Positions 54,849 through 64,000 of a stretch of DNA of 64,000 nucleotides are shown piece by piece. A program made the position numbers and the translations under genes. The DNA comes from Flaveria trinervia. Taxonomy: Eukaryota > Streptophyta > Magnoliopsida > Asterales > Asteraceae. Every line of letters starts with the position of its first letter. Position 1 is the stretch's first letter. Under the pieces are notes generated by a model, which was not told the origin of the DNA, did no database searches, and saw only the letters and a list, made by a program, of their open reading frames with translations. The stretch is taken from the NCBI GenBank assembly GCA_025506515.1, contig CM046453.1:31621845-31685844 (forward strand), written 5' to 3'.

Positions 54849-55639
54849 CCAGATTCATAGAAGATTGATGCAAGCAGTAAATACCGCCTAACAACGGTTT
54901 ACACCCTTAATACGCATGACTTATAGCCATTCAATAACATCATCTTATTCAAGTATCCTACTTGAAATGATTTAGGTGAATCAATCATCTATCCTTTTGT
55001 TACACATGTCATGTTAAATCCAATAACATAGAGTGATCATCCTTGTTGATTTAACTTATCAGGCCTTAGACATCTAACTCTCAACGAATAAGAGGAACAA
55101 ATTCCATCTTCACTACATACGTCTCTCACAAACACCTCGTGTCATACCTGAACATACCTTATGTACTGTCCATTATTTCAGGGCAGTGAAGTATCAGCTC
55201 AGGGCATAACACTTGGTGAATATCAAAACCCAATATGTATCTCAGGTCGGAGGATAGCAAATGATATTCGCCTTTACTCAAAATACTTATGATCAATCAA
55301 TAAGATTCCATGTAGTAAAGTTTGAGTTGCGGGTTAGTCCAATATTTGTATCCCACAAATATCTATGAACCTTGGTAGCAACCCATTGCTCTATATCATC
55401 CTTATGAATATCAACCAATCCAAGTTCATAATAATCTTACCCTCACACTTGTTCCCACAAGTATGAACGACTACGGACATTAGAGTAAACAATTTACTCA
55501 TGGATTAAACATGCTAAATTGGAACATTAATTGAAACATTATAACCAAATAATTTTATTCAAATAATAGAGAGTTCCACATATCCAAATACAAAATACAG
55601 ATCAAATCCAATCACTAGAATATCGAAGTCCCATGGCTC
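54849..55639 (-). other. Post-pol non-coding region of element F
   Basis: No ORF. It resembles the region 48191-49003 of E along its length, including the words around CATATTGGGTTTTGATATTC. Confidence 0.7.
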
Positions 55640-58600
55640 AAGTATGACCTTCATGCTTTGCCTTTTCAAGGAGCTTCGTGAGAGGAGCTGCTATGTTCTG
55701 ATCCGTGTGAACTTTGCGAATACTTATCTTTCATTTTTCAACTTCATCTCGTATGTAGTTGAATCTCCGCTCAATGTGACTAGGCTTTTGATGAGCACGA
55801 GGTTCCTTGATTTGAGCAATCGCACCCTTGTTATCACAAAAGATCTCTAGGGGATCCTGAATGGAAGGGACAACCCCCAGATCGGCAATGAATTTCTTCA
55901 ACCATGCAGCTTCTTGAGCTGCCCATGAGGCGGTGACGTATTCTGATTTTGTAGTTGATAGAGCCACCACATCCTGTTTGGAGTTGTTCCAAGAGACCGC
56001 TCCTGCATTCAGAATGAAAATATATCCCAACTATGATCGTGAATCATCATGATCTGTTTGGAAACTGGTATCCGTGTAACCTTTTGCAACAAGTTCCTCA
56101 TCACCAGATCCATAGATTAGGAACATATGTTTTGTCCTCCTGTACTTAAGTATGTTCTTAACAACCATCCAATGACTGTTTCCAGGATTTTGCTGGTATC
56201 GGCTTGTCATGCTTAAGGCGCATGACACGTCCGGTCGAGTGCATATCATTGCATACATCATGGATCCAATAGCAGATGCATATGGGATTGCCTTCATTTT
56301 ATCTTGCTCATCCTTTGAGCTAGGACATTGAGTCGTACTCAATATCGTTCCTCTTTGAATAGGTACGGTACCTTTCTTATAGTTCTCCATCTTGAACTTT
56401 TTCAAGATTTTATCAATATACGCACTTTGATTCAAACCAATCAACCGCCTCGATCTATCCCTATAGATCTTTATTCCCAGAATATAGGCGGCCTCACCAA
56501 GATCCTTGATGGAAAAACAACTTCCAAGCCAGGTTTTTACACCTTCCAAGGTTGGAATGTCGTTTCCAAATAGTAGTATGTCATCAACATACAATACTAG
56601 GAAAATGATGATGCTCCCACTAGCTTTCTTATATACACAAGCTTCGTCAACGTTCTTGATGAATCCGAATTTAATTATTTCTTCCTCAAAACGGTGATTC
56701 CAACTTCTCGATGCTTGTTTCAATCCATAGATTGATTTCTTTAACTTGCATACTTTATTAGGATGTTTTGGATCGACAAAACCTTCAGGCTGAACCATGT
56801 AGACATCTTCCTGAAGATATCCATTTAGGAAAGCGTTTTGACATCCATTTGCCAAATCCCATAATCATAGTGAGCAGCTATGGCAATCAATATCCTTATA
56901 GACTTTAGCATAGCAACAGGTGAGAAGGTTTCATCATAATCAACCCCTTGAGTTTGAGTGAAACCCTTTGCTACAAGTATAGCCTTATAAGTATCCAAGT
57001 TTCCATGCATATCGGTTTTCTTCTTGAAAACCCACTTGCTTCCAACTACTTTGGAATTAAGAGGTGGTACAACAAGTTCCCAAACTTGATTGTCATACAT
57101 GGATTGCATCTCAACGTTCATGGCCTCGAGCCATTTGTCACAATCCAAATTGGACACTGCATTCTGGTACGTGGTTGGTTCATCTAAATCTACCACATCG
57201 CATCCATCCATGAAAAATCCATATCTTTCAGGTGGATTACTAGTTCTACCACTTCTGCGAACGTTTTGTGTGTATTGATCAACCACTTGATCGTCCTCAA
57301 CATCCTCATGTTGAGTGCCAGTTTCAACAAAACGTGTATCGGGTTGTGGTTCTTGATCCTCCTCAAGATCCACTGTTCTACTGCTAGTTCCTTCCATATG
57401 GAACTTTGCCTCTAAGAACTCACCCTTTCTAGCAACAAACACCTTTTGTTCCCGTGGATCATAGAAATAATATCCCATAGAATCTCTAGGATATCCAATA
57501 AAGATACACTTGGTGGATTGGACTTCCAATTTGTTTGGGGTGGGAGTCTTAACGTAAGCCTCACAACCCCAGACCCTTAAGTATGATAGGGATGGAACTC
57601 TTCCATGCCATATCTCAAAAGGTGTCCTTTCCACCTTTTTGGTTGGGGCCATATTTAAAATACGGGCCGCGGAGAGCAAAGCGAAACCCCAAAATGATAG
57701 AGGTAATATGCTTCTAGCCATCATTGATCGAACCATATCCATTAAGGTTCGATTCCTCCTCTCACACACACCATTGTGTTTTGGTGTTCCAGGTGGAGTG
57801 AGTTGTGAGGCAATCCCACAACTCCTAAGATGATCTTGAAAAGCATCACTTAGGTATTCACCTCTTCTATGGGTACGGAGAACTTTAATTGACTTGTTGA
57901 GTTGATTTTCCACTTTATTCTTGAAGATTTTGAACATATCAAAAGCTTCATCTTTGTGCCTAATAAGTACACATACCCTTAGCGACTATAATCATCGGTA
58001 AAGGTAATGAAGTATCTTTCACCATTCCTGGTCATTGGCTTAAAAGGACCACATACATCCGAATGTATGATTCCTAATAAATCTTTTGCCCTTTCGTTAG
58101 TTGCACTAAAGGGTGCCTTAGTCATTTTACCTTGTAAACAAGATTCACATACATCAAATGAATCACATACATTCATTTTTAAAAGACCATTATTTTGAAG
58201 TGTTTGTATACGTTTCTTGTTTATATGACCAAGACGACAATGCCAAAGATAGGTATCACTCAAATCCAACTTGAGTTTCTTGGTGCTAGTTTGGTACAAT
58301 GAACTATTTAAAGTATTTTCATGAACCAATTCATAAATACCATTAATGGGTATAGCTTTAAAATAGAACATATCATTTGAAGAAACATGAATATCATTTT
58401 CAACAAAAGATAATACATAATCATAAAGTCTTAATTGGGATAAAAAAATAATGTTCCTGGTCAAACTAGGAGCATACAAAACATTCTTTAAAATAACATC
58501 CAAGCCACTTGGAAGTTTTAGGATGTAGTCCCCATGAGCTTCAACTTGGACTTTGGTTCCATTGCCCATGAAGAGGCTAACATCCCCTTGATTGAAGTCC

Positions 58601-58670
58601 TTACTTCTTTTGAACCCCGGCAACAAATTGCAAATATGAGTTCCACATCCGGTATCTAATACCCATGGTT
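55640..58670 (-). pseudogene. pol: Ty1/copia pol of element F, broken
   Basis: Protease WVLDTGCGTHICN lies near 58632-58670. The integrase has HHCC LWHCRLGH..CESCLQGK (about 58120-58250) and IIHSDVCGP. The second catalytic Asp is replaced: the text reads THRRGEYL where E has LDRGGEYL (about 57865). The third residue's region, NGVCERRNRTL, is kept. RT spans about 57150-56060 with SKWVFKKKTDMHGN and LYVDDILLFGND (about 56565). RNase H is VVALSTTKSEYVTA and FCDNKGAIAQIKEP. Breaks lie near 57960 and 56840, and there is an in-frame stop at 56031-56033. Confidence 0.92.
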
Positions 58671-59607
58671 TGAAGATGTAACATTAAGAGCAATATGAAT
58701 CATGTATATTGTACATGAGGTCTACCCGGCATCCCTCTTTGCTTTCAACTCTTGGAGATGGACGGGAAATTTCTTGCCCAATGTCCAATCTCCCCACATT
58801 TAAAGCATGGGTCATTAGTAGCAACCTTTTGCTTCTTCTCCTGTGTTTTGGGTGGCACCCTTACCACCCCTTTCCCTTTCCCCATACGGGTCCCTTGCCC
58901 TTGGCAACCTTTGCCTTGGGTGTGGGATGAGGCCTTTTCTTGTTCCCACCTTCATTGATAGTAAGAACGGGTAAAACCCTTTTACCCATGGCCGCCTCGG
59001 CTGTTTTGAGCATTAAGTAAAGCTCACCAATGCTTTTGTCCCAAGCATTCATGTTGTAATTCAACACAAATGTCTCGAACTTCTTCGTAAGGCCATTGAG
59101 GATCAAATCTGTGGCCAATTCCTTCGAGACAGGACAATTAAGCCTCTCGAGGCGGTCAATATGACTTTTCATCTTAAGTACATAAGATGAAACTGATTGG
59201 TTGTCGTCCATACGACATGCATGGAGTGCTCAAACCATTTCGAAGCGCTCAACCGTTGCCTGCTGTTGGAACGTTTCCTTCAACTGGGTTATCATGTCAA
59301 AAGCTCCGTGATGTTCATACTCCTTTTGGAGATCCGGAGTCATGCTCGCTAGCATGAGACAAGACACTTGGACGGAGTCCTCAGTGTACTTAAGCCAATC
59401 GTTATAGGCCTCCTCATCATCCTGAGCAGGTTGATCGGGGATAGGGTCATCTAAAATATATGATCGTCTCTCTTACTTGAGAACGATTCTCAAGTTTCGA
59501 TACCAATCAATGAAATTGTTATGATTTAGATGTTCCTTTTGGAGAATCGCTCGTAATGATTGGGCGGACGTGGATGAATTATCATGATTATAATTATTGG
59601 TGGCCAT
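58671..59607 (-). pseudogene. gag: gag of element F, with stops
   Basis: It starts at ATG 59607 (MATNNYNHDNSSTSAQS). In-frame stops follow near 59475 and near 59230. The readable second half is 59211-58861 (MDDNQSVSSYVLKMKSH), with basic Lys/Gly-rich text. The zinc knuckle near 58755-58800 reads CFKCGEIGHWARNF, with the last Cys changed to Phe. Confidence 0.85.
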
Positions 59608-61025
59608 CTACACAATTTAACAAAGATTGATTTTAGTATTTTCGATATGGTTATTTTTAATAATAAATACCTTTTAAGGCCATTTCATATTAAAATCTAG
59701 AATCCAATATTACATTTAAATTGTGGTTAGGTGACCTTTATCCCACGATTTAAATTAATAAGGTGGTCAACGATTGACGATTGCAACCATTTGCAACTTC
59801 TAGAGATATGTGATCGGCTTGAAACATCATATGTAAAGTCGGCATGTTAATCCCATCAACACCATTTGGAAACCATATCGTAGGTGATCCATTTGACATG
59901 GTTTGCAAATCAAGACACCCTACGTACACCCACGTGTGAGTTTGCCAAAATAAGTGGTTAGGTGACCTTTATCCCACAAATAAGGCATTCTCACCTCAAA
60001 TCGCAAGTTCACTCAAAATGGTTAGGTGACCTTTATCCCACTAAGAGTTTCCAAGTGACTCAAGTGTTGTGTAAAAGGACGGTGTTGATCTTGTTAAAAG
60101 TTAGAGATTTCATAATTCAAGTTTTAGAAAACTCTATGTACTTGTATTTGCATGCTTTCAAATTCAAGATACCCTATGGTCCTTTGATTAAAACTCATTT
60201 TAATCTTTGAAATCATTAAATCAATTTTAATAACCTTTTATTACTTTTAATGATTAAGAACCATCAATTTTCAGCTTGTTAAGTTTGTAATGCATGTCAA
60301 AATATCAACCATACAATCAAATAACAAACATTCAAACAAGCATAAAAATAAACAACCACATGTGCGTAACCATAGCCATTATGTTGATAACACTTGTTTG
60401 CCATCACAAGTGTTGTCATTAGGTCTTTCCTAAGGTCATAACAAAACACATAGAAAGCTTCCAAAATCTCCCACTTGAAACCGCATCCAAAATGCTCCAT
60501 GTTTCTCTTGTGTCTTTCCTTTGTGCTTCCAAGGCGTATGTCTTCATATTACAAGATATAAAGTCCTAATACATGATATCTAGTAAAATGAAAAACAGAC
60601 CTAATCTATTTATTACAACCCAATAATGAATAAATTACATCTTTTATACAAAACACAAAAGAAAAATATATACAACCCCATTGAATAAACCAAAACAACC
60701 ATTGCATACATCCAAACAACACAAGGCCAAATGCTAGGTTATGCACCAATATGAACATTCATCATATCATCCAAATATATCAAAGAATCCCCATTAAAAC
60801 CCACGATTTTCAGCCAACATAAACTGAAAAATCGGGTTTTAAACATAGTCCAAACAATATACACATCATCATACATATCTTTCAAGGTTTAATCACAAGC
60901 ATGTGTGATATGACCTTGAAAGTTTGGGGATTCAACAAAAAAGAACATAGCAGCCCCTAAAAAGGGTTGCAAGGTCCATAAAAGGAATTTTTAAAGGACA
61001 ATTCAAGCGAGCTATCCACATAACC
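59608..61025 (-). other. Leader of element F
   Basis: About 1.4 kb between PBS and gag, AT-rich and without a conserved ORF. It contains three copies of TTAGGTGACCTTTATCCCA in plus orientation (59727, 59958 and 60020). The leader of K and the remnant in E are related. Confidence 0.75.
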
Positions 61026-61039
61026 GGCTCTAGATGCCA
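61026..61039 (-). other. Primer binding site of element F (variant)
   Basis: On the minus strand TGGCATCTAGAGCC, one base from the LTR. It resembles the initiator Met-tRNA site, with C for T at the fourth base and an extra base; K has TGGCATCAGAGCC. Confidence 0.75.
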
Positions 61040-61040
61040 T

Positions 61041-61994
61041 TGTTGGGGTTTGTTAGAACACAAGACAAAGTTTAACCACTTAAACTTTGTAAAACGCAGC
61101 GGAAGTTTAACATTATTACATTGTTTATAAGCTGAAAAACATGTTCTATTTAATGTTTTAAAGTGTGAACAAACCCAAAAACAAAGGGGATCTTTTATGT
61201 GAATAAACAAGCTATGAACATAATGAAAGTGAACATAAAATCATAGCTACATGAAGGTGTGATTAACTACCTTTCTCCTGCGGAAATGTTGACCAAGGTA
61301 GAGAGATAAGATGCTAAAGCTTCAGCCAATGCTCCAGGGAAGGATCCCTCAGCTAGTATACCCCAAGCACTATCACAAAACACCTTAGATGCTAGGATTG
61401 AACACCAAAACAAAGGGAAACTCTTCTGAAAAAACCTTTCAGCCGAGTTCTCTTCAACAACAACAAGAAAAACCCTTTCTTGTGTTGTTCTATTGCATGT
61501 GTGAGAGAGAAAAAGAGATGGAGTGAATGTTTGAGTCAAGTGTGTATGTTTTCAAGGATATCAACAAAACCAAGAGGAGGCCATCCTCCAAGGGCGGCCG
61601 AAACCTCATTTGTTAATTGATTTCCCCCCAAAAGTTATATGAAATATTAACACATTAACAAGTCAGTTCCTTTTTAAAAGTTGTTCATTCAATAAACCTT
61701 TTATTAGAATAACACATACACATTCACTAATTATTTGATGTTATTTAAATAACTTAAATAACATTACAAACAATATCTATAAACAAAATATCCATATAAA
61801 TTGTTCAATCTCATATGGAACTTATTTTGAAAACTCATTTTCTAAATTTGGTGTTATTATTAATTGCATGATCATATCATCAATTGAATAATTGTCGGTG
61901 ATTGAAAAGCTTGTTATTGGGTATAACCCGACTTGGATCATGACATACTAACTGCATCAATGTTTTATGTGTCTTGGGCATATAGAATCTAACA
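61041..61994 (-). repeat. 5' LTR of element F
   Basis: 954 bp, on the minus strand TGTTAGATTC to AACCCCAACA. The right target duplication CATGG follows at 61995. Confidence 0.93.
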
Positions 61995-62212
61995 CATGGA
62001 CCACTGTTCAGGCGTATGAGAAGAACTTAAACATTTCTAAGGCAAATTTTGGGCGCATGGGTTACTGTTTAGCCGCATGACTTAAGCTTAATTCTTTCTA
62101 AGGTAGTTTCAGACGTATGAACACTTATCTAGGCGCATGAGCATTCTGTAACATGTTTCTAGGATATTTTCAATCCTAGTCATCGAATCCATCCGTTCTA
62201 AGCATAATGTGT

Positions 62213-63010
62213 AGGATTCGATCTGCCCAAGATATATTAACTCTGAGAGATTACTTTATAATTGTTACTTAATGGTTAATTAACATTTATAAAATGAAAC
62301 AAAAAAACATGGCATGTAAGATGTTACAAATTAATTAAATTGGGTTTTAATTAATGATATGGTAGTGCTAGTTGGGTGTACAAAATAATATGTAAATGTT
62401 ACATATTCTATTTTGTAGTTCTAATAAAACAATTGGATAGATAAAAACAAAAGGCATGCCACCCGTTGGTGGCAGCTAGTTCTCGGCCCAAGGGGCTGCC
62501 ATAGAGGCCAGCCAATTGTTTTAATAGATGGCTTTTACACCCACAAGCAAGTGACATGCAAAATATTACATCTCTCTCTCAAGAAAAAGTGCAAAACTCC
62601 TCCCTTTCTCTTCTCTTCTTGTTCACGGCAGCATCAAGAGAAAACAAGGCTGCAATTTTCAGCTTTAAAAGTGTTTTAAGCTGAAAGTTGGTGTTGCAAA
62701 ATCCTAGCATCAAAGGCTTTTTGTTTGTGGCTTGGGGTACAACCTTCTTGAGGTCTTCTAGCTTGAAGATTCAGCCAAAAGTTTAATTTTCACCTCAACA
62801 ATATCGTTTTCAAGCAGCTCCAAAGGTTGTATTTTAACCATCTTATGTTCATTTCATTGTATGAATTTCGTATAATGATCCATGGTTTGGGGTTTGCTTA
62901 TTAAATGGGTTTTATAATCATCATATTAACATGTTTTAAAACTAATAATCCGCTGCGTTTTTCATATAACAAGCTTATATGAACTTTGATAAACCTATTA
63001 AACCTCTTCA
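62213..63010 (+). repeat. 5' LTR of element K
   Basis: It starts TGTAGGATTCGATCTGCCC, like TGTTGGATTTTATGCCC of E, and ends AAACCTCTTCA one base before the PBS; 798 bp. It was recognised as an LTR from its edges and the PBS; no second copy is in view. Confidence 0.78.
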
Positions 63011-63011
63011 A

Positions 63012-63024
63012 TGGCATCAGAGCC
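63012..63024 (+). other. Primer binding site of element K
   Basis: TGGCATCAGAGCC, an initiator Met-tRNA-like site, one base after the LTR. Confidence 0.88.
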
Positions 63025-63800
63025 ACTTATACGAATGCATACATGTGTAAAAAATACTAGTTCTCGGTTTTGTGGTGTGTGTCACCATATGGCCGAGAAA
63101 AGAGGGCTGAAATAGTCACCCCTTTTGAATTTTCAAAGATAATACTTTATGCATGTAAGGATCTTTAAAATTTTAAATTGTTAGATAGGTGAATATTTGG
63201 ATATGTTGTTTTGGTTATGCATAACAAAGCCTAGACCGTGTGGATTGATTGATTGGTTGTCATGGTATATTCATTTGGCTATGTAGTAATTTAATTTTAT
63301 GTTTCTAGTCTTGTTTTGTAATCTATTTATTCATTTGGTTTGTAATAAATAGATTAGGAGTTTTTGCTTTACTAAAAAATTTGTATTAAGATACATATTT
63401 TGTAAGGATGCTCAAGATCAAGATTTGAAGAAAAGATGGACAAAGAGGATACTTGAAGATGTGGATTCAAGTGGGAGTCCTTTTTGTCAACCTTGTGTTA
63501 TATTCTTAACCCTTAGGACAAGACTTTTGACACACTTGTTTTGGCTAAACAAGTGTGCTCTATTTAGTACGCTTTGTTATGTATATATGCATGGTTTGTT
63601 TATGCTTATGTTGATGTTTGTTTGGATATTTGGATGTGATTAACAAACTTTCAATTAAAACAAACTATAACAAGAAATTGGTTCTCGAATCATTAAGCAT
63701 AAATAAATTTTTATGAAAAGGATTAATGATTTGCAAAATAAAATAAGTTTTATTAAAGAACCAACAGGGTACCATATGGTTGAATGTATACAATCATATG
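63025..63800 (+). other. Leader of element K, non-coding
   Basis: No convincing gene. The part around 63455-63640 (GTGGATTCAAGTGGGAG, ACAAGTGTG) is similar in order to F's leader near 60300-60490. A 72-codon ORF at 63425-63643 lies in this leader and has no family I recognise. Confidence 0.6.
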
Positions 63801-64000
63801 TGTTAGGATGAGTGATCTATGTTTGATTGATTAGAGAGTATAGCAGCGGAAATCGAACAATGAATTTGCCAATTCACAAGAACGAAACGATATTCAACGA
63901 AGAACAAAGACGGTTATAGAGAGAGAATTCTGCAAGTATATTTCATTTAATATTCGCTTTCATGGTAACAAAATGTCACACTTACAATTAGGTCGACACT
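63801..64000 (-). mobile_element. Element L: 3' end of a SIRE-type LTR, continuing beyond the window
   Basis: On the plus strand it starts TGTTAGGATGAGTGATC, the reverse complement of the LTR end of A/B/C. It also has AGCAGCGGAA and GGTTATAGAGAGAGAATTCTGC, which match their R/U5 words in order. ATATG (63796-63800) is the expected target duplication. Solo LTR or full element cannot be told from here. Confidence 0.8.

Larger units (their letters stand above)
53880..61994 (-). mobile_element. Element F: complete Ty1/copia retrotransposon (same lineage as E and K)
   Basis: 8,115 bp with LTRs of 956 and 954 bp and CATGG on both sides (53875-53879, 61995-61999). On the minus strand the order is LTR, PBS, a long leader of about 1.4 kb, gag, pol in copia order, a post-pol non-coding region of about 800 bp, PPT (54836-54848) and LTR. 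The LTRs differ at a few dozen sites by eye, so F is older than C. Lineage by pol motifs is Angela/TAR/Tork-like; I cannot place it more precisely. Confidence 0.94.
52341..62212 (-). mobile_element. Element J: Tekay-like gypsy LTR copy, hosting F and cut by K
   Basis: Pieces 52341-53879 and 61995-62212. Its edge TGTAAGGCCCCG (52341) lies in gag of H, with CCTTA (52336-52340) as the expected target duplication. On the minus strand this edge is the LTR's 3' end, GGGGCCTTACA. J matches I over 53096-53879 and 61995-62205, in order. No gypsy coding sequence is attached in view. K interrupts at 62213. Confidence 0.65.
62213..63800 (+). mobile_element. Element K: 5' end of a copia element of the E/F lineage
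   Basis: LTR, PBS and part of a leader related to F's; element L interrupts at 63801 before gag. It inserted into gypsy LTR J, with TAATG (62208-62212) as the expected left target duplication. Confidence 0.8.

Noticed and set aside
63425..63643. 72-codon ORF as a host gene
   Set aside because: It lies in K's leader, matches non-coding leader of F in part, and has no recognisable domain.

Overview
The window is plant nuclear repeat DNA. It is a dense nest of LTR retrotransposons with no recognisable host gene. The copia families, the extra 'third' ORF after pol (a family I know mainly from composites), a Tekay-like gypsy LTR and a Cassandra-type miniature element all suggest a eudicot, most likely Asteraceae; the family-level placement is an inference.

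Layout, with letters used below: A (1-11310, minus) and B (11311-22066, plus) are SIRE/Maximus-type Ty1/copia elements. A sits inside the gag of B. B sits inside G (22067-27844, plus), another three-gene element of which only the third ORF and 3' LTR are visible. G sits inside a gypsy LTR, I (27845-30317, minus), which also carries a Cassandra-type 5S-bearing miniature element with three LTRs (28052-29264). I lies against the leader of E, a second type of copia element (30318-49950, plus). E is split by D, a short non-coding LTR element (33418-47477, minus), and D is split by C, a complete 12.4-kb SIRE-type element (33817-46226, plus). E in turn lies in the RT of H, a gypsy element (49951-52340, minus), which also carries a solo LTR (50111-51079). 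A second copy of the gypsy LTR, J (from 52341), interrupts H and contains F, a complete 8.1-kb copia element (53880-61994, minus). J is then cut by K (62213-63800, plus), which is cut by L (63801-end, minus). Target-site duplications were read directly for C (CTCCC), D (GGTAT/AGTAT), F (CATGG), the Cassandra array (CACTA) and the solo LTR (CCATC).

The SIRE-type elements share one plan: LTR, PBS for initiator Met-tRNA, gag with two zinc knuckles, pol (protease, integrase, RT, RNase H), a hairpin-rich spacer, a third ORF, a G-rich polypurine tract and the LTR. All coding regions carry stops or frameshifts, so they are listed as pseudogenes.

The most interesting signals are these. (1) In A, B and C the spacer before the third ORF ends in a TATA box 65-85 bp upstream of its ATG and is built from the same short hairpin motifs as the element's own LTR; G uses a different motif in the same two places. 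(2) The third ORF looks like a nuclear protein with a basic NLS-like cluster followed by an acidic stretch, with no visible membrane segment. (3) The three-LTR Cassandra array is flanked by a single target duplication and has an unexplained gene-like insert in one internal domain.
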